Source: an uncultured Acetobacteraceae bacterium | GTDB lineage: Bacteria; Pseudomonadota; Alphaproteobacteria; Acetobacterales; Acetobacteraceae | NCBI GenBank assembly: GCA_943912335.1 | Contig: CALTUD010000018.1 | Coordinates: 1-64,000, forward strand | DNA length: 64,000 bases | Direction of reading: 5' to 3' | Shown here: one piece after another, positions 57,498 through 64,000 of the stretch | Numbering within the stretch: the first letter of the stretch is position 1 | Layout of the letters: each line of letters begins with the position of its first letter | The notes under the pieces: generated by a model | The model's input: the letters and a program-made list of their open reading frames with translations, nothing else | What the model was told of the DNA's origin: nothing | Database searches by the model: none | Made by a program: the position numbers and the translations under genes

Positions 57498-59365
57498 CAG
57501 GCGGCGGTCCGCAGATGTGCCAGCAGCGCCATCAGCGCCGCCGGGGTGATGCCGGGCACGCGCTGCGCCGCGCTGAACGAGGCCGGACGGGCCGCCGCCA
57601 GACGCTCGCGCATTTCGGCACTCAACCCGCCGATGGCGGTGAAATTGAGTGTCGCCGGCAGAGACAGCGCCGTTTCGCTGCCGAGCTGACGGATCTCCCG
57701 CGCCTGCCGGCCGAGATAGCCGCGATAGCGCGCCTCGGTCTCCAGATGCGCCCGCGCCCGAGGCGACAACCCATCCAGCCACGGCGCAAGAGCACACAGA
57801 CCGGGCGCCGCCGGATCGATCGCCAGCAAATCCAGCAGCGTACGGCGCCGACCGTCGGCCGGGGCACTCAGCCCGTGCTGGCTCAGAACCGGCGGCGAGA
57901 ACAGTTCCGCTTCCGCACGCGCCGTCGCGTCGCCGATCTCCTCACGGTCGCGTCGGAACAAGGCGGCACGCTCCGCACCGACGCAGTTCCAGCCGATCCC
58001 GGCTTCGGTCAAACGCAGATCGGCATTGTCCGCCCGCAGCGTCAGCCGATACTCGGCGCGCGAGGTGAACATGCGATACGGCTCCGACACGCCCTGCGTG
58101 GTCAGATCGTCGATCATCACGCCGAGATAGGCGGTGCCGCGATCCACCGTCACCGCGTCCGCGCCGGAGGCCACGCGGGCGGCGTTCAATCCCGCCAGAA
58201 GCCCCTGCGCGGCGGCTTCCTCGTAACCGGTGGTGCCGTTGATCTGCCCGGCCAGAAACAAACGCGGCAGCGCCTTCAGCTCCAGGGTCGGCCAGAGCGC
58301 GCGCGGATCGATATGGTCGTATTCGACGGCGTAGCCCGGCTGCACGATCCGCGCACGCTCCAGACCCGGCATGGTGGCAATCAGACGCGCCTGGATGTCC
58401 GCCGGAAGGCTGGTGGAGATGCCGTTCGGATACACCAGATCGCCGCCGGGATTGCCGGGTAGCGCTTCCGGCTCCAGGAACACCTGGTGCCGGTCCTTGT
58501 CGGCGAAGCGCACCACCTTGTCCTCGATCGACGGGCAGTAGCGCGGGCCACGGCCGGAAATCGCCCCGCCATACACGGCGGACAGATGCAGATGCTCGCG
58601 GATCAGCGCGTGCGTCTCCGGGGTGGTGCTGCTCACCCGGCAGGACACCAGCGCGTTGTCGATCGACGCGGTCAAACGGCTGAACGGCACCGGCACGGCA
58701 TCGCCGGCATCTTCCGGCAGCGCCTCCCAGTCGATGCTGTCGCGGGCCAGGCGCGGCGGGGTTCCGGTCTTCAGACGCCCCATCGGCAGACCGAGCGCCT
58801 CCAGGCGCGTGCCCAGAGCCGCGGCTGGCGCCTCGCCCACACGCCCCGCTGCGGCCGTCTCGTGCCCGACATGGATCACGCCGCGCAGGAAGGTGCCGGC
58901 GGTCAGAACCACGGCCCCGGCGCGGAACCGGCGTCCATCCGCACACACCACGCCGCAGACGGCACCGTTCGCGTCCAGAAGCAGATCGTCCACCGCTGCC
59001 TCGACGATCTCCAGCCCCTCCTGCAGCGCCAGAAGATCGCCGATCGCGGCCCGATACAGGGATCGATCGGCCTGGGCGCGCGGGCCATGCACGGCCGGAC
59101 CCTTGGACCGGTTCAGCAGCTTGAAATGAATGCCGGCCCGGTCCGCCGCCACACCCATCAACCCGTCCAGGGCGTCGATCTCGCGCACCAGATGGCCCTT
59201 GCCGATGCCGCCGATCGCCGGATTGCACGACATGGCGCCGATCGTGGCGATCCGGTGCGTCAGAAGCAGGGTGCGGGCGCCGGACCGCGCGGCGGCGGCG
59301 GCGGCCTCGCAACCGGCATGGCCGCCGCCGATGACGATCACGTCGCAGGAGGAGGAATGGGACAT
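57497..59365 (-). CDS. mnmG: tRNA uridine-5-carboxymethylaminomethyl modification enzyme MnmG/GidA
   Basis: A 622-aa FAD protein that, with MnmE, modifies the wobble uridine of tRNAs. It shows the FAD motif VIVIGGGHAGCEAAAAAARSGA, NPAIGGIGKGHLVREIDALDG, GPRYCPSIEDKVVRFADKDRHQVFLEPE and the C-terminal MnmE-binding domain. Length and order are standard. It starts 9 bp after the mnmE stop. Confidence 0.97.
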   Translation of the reverse strand: MSHSSSCDVIVIGGGHAGCEAAAAAARSGARTLLLTHRIATIGAMSCNPAIGGIGKGHLVREIDALDGLMGVAADRAGIHFKLLNRSKGPAVHGPRAQADRSLYRAAIGDLLALQEGLEIVEAAVDDLLLDANGAVCGVVCADGRRFRAGAVVLTAGTFLRGVIHVGHETAAAGRVGEAPAAALGTRLEALGLPMGRLKTGTPPRLARDSIDWEALPEDAGDAVPVPFSRLTASIDNALVSCRVSSTTPETHALIREHLHLSAVYGGAISGRGPRYCPSIEDKVVRFADKDRHQVFLEPEALPGNPGGDLVYPNGISTSLPADIQARLIATMPGLERARIVQPGYAVEYDHIDPRALWPTLELKALPRLFLAGQINGTTGYEEAAAQGLLAGLNAARVASGADAVTVDRGTAYLGVMIDDLTTQGVSEPYRMFTSRAEYRLTLRADNADLRLTEAGIGWNCVGAERAALFRRDREEIGDATARAEAELFSPPVLSQHGLSAPADGRRRTLLDLLAIDPAAPGLCALAPWLDGLSPRARAHLETEARYRGYLGRQAREIRQLGSETALSLPATLNFTAIGGLSAEMRERLAAARPASFSAAQRVPGITPAALMALLAHLRTAA

Positions 59366-59374
59366 GGGAAGAAT

Positions 59375-60649
59375 CTACTTGCCGATGCAGAACTGGTTGA
59401 AGACGGTGTCTAGCAGATCTTCGACGCCGATCCTGCCGGTCAAACGTCCCAGCGCCTGCATGGCCAGTCTGAGCGCTTCGCCGCGCAGCTCGGGCAGATC
59501 GAGACCGGAGGCTGCGTCCAGATGATCCAGCGCCTCCGTGATCCCGGCGCGATGGCGTGCCCGCGTCAGAGGCGGCGCCCCGGCCAGATCGGTCAGACGC
59601 ACCACCTCCGCGGCCAGACGCGCATGCAACGCGTCCAGCCCGGCCCCGGTCTGCGCGCTCACGCCGAGCCAGCCCTCGGGTGCGACGGCCAGATCCGTCT
59701 TGTTCCAGACCAGGATGCCGTCCGTGCCGCCGGGCTCCGATCCGGCACAGGCGACGCGCAGCACCAGATCCGCGAGCTGGGCATGGTGCAGCGCACGACG
59801 CACGCCCTCCTGCTCCAGAGGGTCGTCGCTGTCGCGCACGCCGGCCGTGTCGATCAGCGTGACCGGCACATCGGCCAGAACCAGGCGCACCTCGATCGCG
59901 TCGCGCGTGGTGCCGGCGATATCGGACACCATCGCCGCATCGCGCCCGGCCAGACGGTTCAGGAGGCTCGACTTGCCGACATTGGGCGGCCCGGCGATCG
60001 CCACCACCAGGCCGTCGCGGATACGCTCGCCCTGCGCGCCGGTGCGCAGATGCGCGCGCATCTCGTCCGCGAGCGATGCCGTGTCCTGCGTCAGCGCGTC
60101 CTCGATCTCCGGCGGCAGATCCTCGTCCGGGAAATCGATCAGCGCTTCCTGATGCGCGAGCAAGACGCGCAGACGCTGCGCCCAGCCATCGTACAGTCGG
60201 CTCAGAACACCGTCCGCCTGCTGCAGGGCCTGCCGCCGCTGCGCCTGGGTTTCGGCTTCCACCAGATCGGCGATGCCCTCGGCTTCCAGAAGATCGAGCC
60301 GGTCGTTGGCGAAAGCGCGTCGGGTGAACTCGCCCGGTTCGGCAGGACGCGCACCCAGCGACGCCAGCGCCTCGGCCACGGCCTCCACCACGGCGGGACC
60401 GGCATGCAGATGCAGCTCCGCCCCGTCCTCACCGGTGTAGCTGCGCGGCCCCGGAAACCACAGCACCAGGGCCCGGTCCAGCAGATCGCCGTCCCGGCGC
60501 AGGGCGCGCAGCGTGGCACGGCGCGGTTCGGGCAGGGTGCCGCACAAAGCGCGCAGGATCGCCGCCGTGTCCGGGCCGCTGAGGCGCAGAACCGCGATGG
60601 CGGCGCGGCCGGTTCCCGTGGCACGGGCGAAGATGGTAGATGGGTTCAA
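59375..60649 (-). CDS. mnmE: tRNA modification GTPase MnmE
   Basis: A 424-aa GTPase. It shows STIFARATGTGRAAIAVLRLSG at the N-terminus, SYTGEDGAELHLHAGPAVVEAV, FTRRAFANDRLDLLEAEGIADL, G1 AGPPNVGKSSLLNRL, the G2/G3 segments SDIAGTTRD and LIDTAGVRDS, and the C-terminal FNQFCIGK with the catalytic Cys. The best start is a TTG at 60649 with AAGGAAG upstream; another in-frame TTG at 60667 is possible. No ATG or GTG is available, so an unusual TTG start is required. Confidence 0.95.
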   Translation of the reverse strand: MNPSTIFARATGTGRAAIAVLRLSGPDTAAILRALCGTLPEPRRATLRALRRDGDLLDRALVLWFPGPRSYTGEDGAELHLHAGPAVVEAVAEALASLGARPAEPGEFTRRAFANDRLDLLEAEGIADLVEAETQAQRRQALQQADGVLSRLYDGWAQRLRVLLAHQEALIDFPDEDLPPEIEDALTQDTASLADEMRAHLRTGAQGERIRDGLVVAIAGPPNVGKSSLLNRLAGRDAAMVSDIAGTTRDAIEVRLVLADVPVTLIDTAGVRDSDDPLEQEGVRRALHHAQLADLVLRVACAGSEPGGTDGILVWNKTDLAVAPEGWLGVSAQTGAGLDALHARLAAEVVRLTDLAGAPPLTRARHRAGITEALDHLDAASGLDLPELRGEALRLAMQALGRLTGRIGVEDLLDTVFNQFCIGK

Positions 60650-60717
60650 AGCTGCTTCCTTGAACAAGGGAGCCGGCCCTGCTCTGTTTTCTCGACCGGC
60701 TCCGGAGTGCGTTCGCC

Positions 60718-61182
60718 CTGCCTCAGCTCTCGCTGCATTCGCCGCTCGGCGACCTGACCCTCACGGAAGAGGACGACGCGATCGTCGCCCTCGACTGGGG
60801 CTGGGCCGGCGCACAGGAGAACACGGCGCTTCTCCGCCGGGCCAGGGACGAGATCAACCGCTATTTCGACGGCGAACTGCGATGCTTCACCGTTCCGGTG
60901 AATCCCGTCGGCGCCACCGCCTATCGCAAGCGCGTCTGGGCCGCCCTGTCGGCGATCCCGTACGGCGAAACCCGCACCTATGGCGCCGTCGCGCGCGACA
61001 CGGGCGGCTCGGCCCGTTCCGTCGGCCAGGCCAACCGCTTCAACCCGCTGCCGATCATCATTCCCTGCCATCGCGTGGTGGCGGCGGGCGATCTGGGCGG
61101 GTTCAGCATGGAAGGCGGCCAGGACACCAAGTGCTTCCTGCTTTCCCTCGAAACCGCCGATCTTTCGGGACTCGACCGATGA
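60718..61182 (+). CDS. ogt: Methylated-DNA-protein-cysteine methyltransferase, start codon non-canonical
   Basis: Suicide alkyltransferase that repairs O6-alkylguanine. The C-terminal domain has YRKRVWAALSAIPYGETRTYGAVAR, RSVGQANRFNPLPIIIPCHRVV (active Cys near residue 117) and GGFSMEGGQDTKCFLL. The N-terminal domain (LSLHSPLGDLTLTEEDDAIVALDWGWAG) is in the same frame, but no ATG, GTG or TTG precedes it after the upstream stop at 60661. A CTG at 60718 with GGAG 10 bp upstream is the best candidate; otherwise the start is GTG 60898, which would delete the N-terminal domain. The stop overlaps the next start (ATGA). Confidence 0.8.
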   Translation: MPQLSLHSPLGDLTLTEEDDAIVALDWGWAGAQENTALLRRARDEINRYFDGELRCFTVPVNPVGATAYRKRVWAALSAIPYGETRTYGAVARDTGGSARSVGQANRFNPLPIIIPCHRVVAAGDLGGFSMEGGQDTKCFLLSLETADLSGLDR

Positions 61183-62153
61183 CAGATTCCGTTCGCGTTC
61201 ACGCCTATGGCGGCCCGGAAGCGCTGAGCTTCGACCAGATCCCCAAACCCGCCCCCGCCGCGGGCGAGATCCTGATCCGCCAGGACGCGATGGGGGTGAA
61301 CTTCATCGACATCTATTACCGTACCGGCCTCTACAAGCTGCCCAGCCTGCCCTGCGTGATCGGCATGGAAGCCGCCGGGGTGGTGGAGCAGGTCGGTCCG
61401 GACGTGTCGGGGATCGCGGTCGGCGATCGCGTCGCCTATCCGACCCAGCTCGGCGCCTATGTCTCCCATCGCACCATCGCCGCCGATCTGGTGGTGAAGC
61501 TGCCCGAGACAGTGTCCACGCGCACGGCCGCGGCGATGATGCTGCGCGGCCTCACGGTGCAGGTGCTGCTGCGTCAGGTGCGCATGCTCCAGCCCGGCGA
61601 CACCATCCTGGTGCATGCGGCGGCCGGCGGAGTCGGGCTGATGCTGTGCCAATGGGCCGCCCATCTCGGCGCCACCGTGATCGGCATCGTGTCCACGGAC
61701 GCCAAGGCGGAACAGGTCCGCGCGCGCGGTGCGCAGCATGTGCTGGTCGGCTACCAGGACGTTCCGGCCCGGGTGCGGCGCATCACCGGCGGAGCGATGG
61801 TGCCTGTGGTGTACGACAGCGTCGGCAAGGACACCTTCGTCGACAGCCTGGACTGCCTGGCCCCGCGTGGGCTGATGGTGTCCTACGGCAATGCGTCCGG
61901 CGAGGTCACAGACGTCGCCCTGCGCATGCTGGCCGCGCGCGGCAGCCTGTATGTGACCCGGCCCAAGCTCGCCACCTTCATCGCCCGGCCGGAACAACTC
62001 CGCGCCGCCTCCGCGGAACTGTTCGAGGTGGTCGGAAGCGGCGCGTTGACGGTGGAGATCGGCCAGGAATTTCCCCTGTCCCGCGCCGCGGAGGCGCATC
62101 GCGCCCTGGAAAGCCGCGCCACGATCGGCAGCACCATCCTGCTGCCGGGCTGA
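61179..62153 (+). CDS. NADPH:quinone oxidoreductase (QorA-like, MDR family)
   Basis: A 324-aa zinc-free medium-chain reductase reducing quinones with NADPH. It shows VNFIDIYYRTGLYKLPSLPCVIGMEAAGVVEQVG, a nucleotide motif HAAAGGVGLMLCQWAAHLGATVIG and GRVAYPTQLGAY-like GDRVAYPTQLGAYVSHRTI. Length matches E. coli QorA (327 aa). Coupled to the MGMT gene through a 4-bp overlap. Confidence 0.9.
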   Translation: MTDSVRVHAYGGPEALSFDQIPKPAPAAGEILIRQDAMGVNFIDIYYRTGLYKLPSLPCVIGMEAAGVVEQVGPDVSGIAVGDRVAYPTQLGAYVSHRTIAADLVVKLPETVSTRTAAAMMLRGLTVQVLLRQVRMLQPGDTILVHAAAGGVGLMLCQWAAHLGATVIGIVSTDAKAEQVRARGAQHVLVGYQDVPARVRRITGGAMVPVVYDSVGKDTFVDSLDCLAPRGLMVSYGNASGEVTDVALRMLAARGSLYVTRPKLATFIARPEQLRAASAELFEVVGSGALTVEIGQEFPLSRAAEAHRALESRATIGSTILLPG

Positions 62154-62183
62154 CCCGGCGGCTCTGGTCTTCCTGATGAATGT

Positions 62184-62202
62184 TACGTTATACTATAACG
62201 TA
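62184..62202. promoter_or_regulatory. Zur-box-like perfect palindrome
   Basis: TACGTTATACTATAACGTA is a perfect 19-bp palindrome whose core GTTATA-N-TATAAC equals the core of the Zur (zinc uptake regulator) consensus known from enterobacteria. It is AT-rich in a GC-rich setting and could also supply the -10 of the promoter. Confidence 0.55.
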
Positions 62203-62249
62203 TGCGAGTTCCGATTGATCGCGCGACGGTTCGCGCCTACCCGTTTCCC

Positions 62250-62465
62250 GTCGATGGTCCCGCGCGAGCGGGTGAAAAGGGAACGCCGAAGGGTTCCGGC
62301 GGGACATTGCGTCCGGGAACCTCGTCGGCGGCTGCCCCCGCAACTGTGAGCGGGAAGCGCCGTGCCGGATGCCACTGGGCCCACTTCCCCGGAAGCAGGC
62401 CCGGGAAGGCGGCGCGACGTGTCTGATCCGCGAGCCAGGAGACCTGCCATCGTCGCGTATCGAGC
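62250..62465 (+). promoter_or_regulatory. Cobalamin (B12) riboswitch
   Basis: Core elements in order: GGTGAAAAGGGAAC, the conserved GCTGCCCCCGCAACTGTGA, a GCCACTGGGCCC arm, GGGAAGGCGGCG, and the B12 box GAGCCAGGAGACCTGCC (62432-62448). These are the standard cobalamin riboswitch signatures. It would lower receptor expression when adenosylcobalamin is plentiful. Confidence 0.94.
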
Positions 62466-62502
62466 GCCGCCGGGCGGGGTGTACCGGAGGCCGGAGTTGT
62501 TC

Positions 62503-64000
62503 ATGTCCGGTTTTCTTTCGGGCGATCCGCGCCCGTTCCGTTCCGTCCGGCCCTTCGCCGCGTTTCTGGTTCTGGCCGCGCCGTTCTGCGTTTCGCACAC
62601 GGCTCTCGCGCAGACCTCGGCGACGGACGATCCCACCGAGCATCTCGACGTCCCGGGACGCCGTCCGCTCGACCGCCCCGCCCCGGTGGGCAGCCGCCTC
62701 GGCCTTTCCCTGCGCGACACGCCCGCCACGGTGGACACGATCTCCCGCGACACCGCCCTGCAACGCGGCGCCCTGTCGGCCGAGGCGGCGGCGGACATGC
62801 TGCCCGGCATCACCTCCGGCGGCTCGCCCGGCAATCCGGGCCAGTTCGTTCTGCGCGGCTTCACCGCCAACGAGATCACCGTTCTGCATGACGGCACCTA
62901 TCTCGGCCCGGTGACGATGGTGAACAGGCCTCAGAACAGCTTCAATCTTCAGGATATCGAGGTGCTGCAGGGCCCGGCCTCGGTACTGTACGGACAGGGC
63001 GCGGTCGGCGGCGTGGTGGACGAGCGCTCGCGCGATCCCGTTCTGGGCCGACGCTCGGCCGATCTGCTCGCCTCCTACGGCTCGTTCGACACCTGGAATG
63101 CCGGCATCGGCGTCAACCAGCCGATCAGTCGCGATGCCGCCGTGCTGGTCGATGTCAGCCGCTCCTCCTCGAACGGCTATGTCCCGGGCTCCGATCCCGC
63201 CTCGCTCGACGTCACAGGCGCCCTGCTCTGGCACGCCCCGCATCGCGTCACGTTGCGCCTCGGTCTCGACGTCCTGCGCGACCAGCTCTCGTCCTATTAC
63301 GGCACGCCTTTGGTCCCGGCCGCATCGGCCTCGTTCTTCGGCGGCATTGCGGGCGGCCTGCTTTCCTCCGGCACCGGCCTCGCCATCGCCCGTGATTCGC
63401 TCTGGCAGAACTATAACGTGCGCGATTTCACCACGACCAGCACGTCGCTGCGCCCCACGCTGCGGCTCGATTGGCGCGCCACGGACCGGCTCACGATCCA
63501 CGAGAAGGCCTATTTCTTCTACGCAGCGCGCCGCTGGCAGAACGCGGAAAGCTACAGCTTCATCCCACCGGGCACGGACGCCATGGATGCCGAAGGAAAC
63601 GCGATCGCCACAGGCAGCATCGCCCGCGACCGCTTCCATGTGTTCCAGAACCAGCATCAGGTAGGTGACACGCTGGACGCCACGCTCGACGGGTCTTTGT
63701 TCGGCCTGTCCAATCGCGTGGTGGCCGGGATCGACGGCTCCTATCTCCGCTTCATCCGCGATCGCGGCTTTCCAGACGCGCCATACGCCGATGCCGTTTC
63801 ACTGTCCGACCCGGATCGCGGCGAGTACGGCGCCTTCGCCGGCGACCTGCCGTCGCGCAAATCCCCCACCGATCTCGGCGATCTCGCCCTGTTTGCGGAG
63901 GACGTGCTGTCGCTCACACGCACCCTGAAACTCGTCACGGGCTTCCGCTACGACTGGCTCTGGCTGGGCCGCGACAATTTCAACCAGGACGGCTCCTTCA
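62503..64000 (+). CDS. TonB-dependent outer-membrane receptor, partial (cut by window end)
   Basis: The first 499 residues of a receptor. The signal peptide ends near ALAQ (about residue 37). The plug domain (about 60-170) shows SLRDTPATVDTISRDT, LPGITSGGSPGNPGQFVLRGFTANEITVLHDG and IEVLQGPASVLYGQGAVGGVVD, followed by barrel strands. Plug motifs look like the siderophore-receptor class, whereas the upstream B12 riboswitch predicts a cobalamin or corrinoid/cobalt substrate. Start ATG 62503 follows CCGGAG. C-terminus lies outside the window. Confidence 0.9.
   Translation, partial: MSGFLSGDPRPFRSVRPFAAFLVLAAPFCVSHTALAQTSATDDPTEHLDVPGRRPLDRPAPVGSRLGLSLRDTPATVDTISRDTALQRGALSAEAAADMLPGITSGGSPGNPGQFVLRGFTANEITVLHDGTYLGPVTMVNRPQNSFNLQDIEVLQGPASVLYGQGAVGGVVDERSRDPVLGRRSADLLASYGSFDTWNAGIGVNQPISRDAAVLVDVSRSSSNGYVPGSDPASLDVTGALLWHAPHRVTLRLGLDVLRDQLSSYYGTPLVPAASASFFGGIAGGLLSSGTGLAIARDSLWQNYNVRDFTTTSTSLRPTLRLDWRATDRLTIHEKAYFFYAARRWQNAESYSFIPPGTDAMDAEGNAIATGSIARDRFHVFQNQHQVGDTLDATLDGSLFGLSNRVVAGIDGSYLRFIRDRGFPDAPYADAVSLSDPDRGEYGAFAGDLPSRKSPTDLGDLALFAEDVLSLTRTLKLVTGFRYDWLWLGRDNFNQDGSF

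Larger units (their letters stand above)
62154..62502. other. 349-bp regulatory region upstream of the TonB receptor
   Basis: No gene. It holds a 19-bp palindrome at its left end, then the cobalamin riboswitch, then a short segment with the ribosome-binding region (CCGGAG) before the receptor ATG. Confidence 0.85.

Overview
The window reads as chromosomal DNA of an alphaproteobacterium, most likely an acetic acid bacterium (Acetobacteraceae) or close relative. GC content is high. The supporting genes are an ALA synthase (HemA, C4 heme route), HemJ-type protoporphyrinogen oxidase, a CtrA/FlbD-type flagellar hierarchy, a ParABS system beside mnmG-rsmG, and a maf/hemE gap of the kind that carries the replication origin in Caulobacter and Rickettsia. 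The genus cannot be fixed from sequence reading alone.

Layout. 1-7.5 kb: a leftward partial bactofilin-like gene, a PfkB kinase, a FucU-type mutarotase, typA/bipA, an Asr-like His/Ala-rich exported protein, an AmpG-like permease and selO, then a 3-hydroxyisobutyryl-CoA hydrolase. 8.8-25 kb: a complete myo-inositol island. Leftward iolC-D-E-B-A diverges from a rightward operon of ABC permease, ATPase, iolG and binding protein. A second Gfo/Idh/MocA dehydrogenase lies beyond, and two paralogous RpiR regulators bracket the system. GGAA-N6-TTCC operators sit at its promoters. 23.7-34.7 kb: MFS, DUF606 and ArsB-like carriers, a metallophosphoesterase, tRNA-Leu, DUF45 and YcgN genes, hemA, and a polyamine-type ABC system that looks eroded (motif-less ATPase, permease remnant).

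34.7-48.7 kb: two leftward flagellar blocks (fliI-fliJ, and fliF-fliG-fliH-fliN-flbD-flhA-flhF-flhG). Between them are ctrA, nadK and a nitrilase-family hydrolase. The CtrA encoded here carries Glu at the phospho-acceptor position, and consensus CtrA boxes precede both flagellar units. 48.9-60.7 kb is the origin domain: glutathione peroxidase, a perfect parS, ornithine aminotransferase with a DDAH-like hydrolase and an Lrp regulator, tRNA-Ala, maf, putative oriC, hemE-hemJ, tRNA-Lys, parB-parA, and rsmG with a second perfect parS inside its first codons, then mnmG and mnmE. 60.7-64 kb: an MGMT gene without an ordinary start codon, a quinone reductase, and a TonB receptor (cut by the window end) behind a Zur-box-like palindrome and a cobalamin riboswitch.

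How it fits together. The inositol island supplies uptake, oxidation, dehydration, ring opening, isomerisation, phosphorylation and final conversion to acetyl-CoA under RpiR-type control. The flagellar blocks supply the MS ring, C-ring parts, export ATPase and gate, and placement GTPase/ATPase under CtrA and FlbD. The two parS sites lie about 4 kb either side of the putative origin, with parAB beside one of them.
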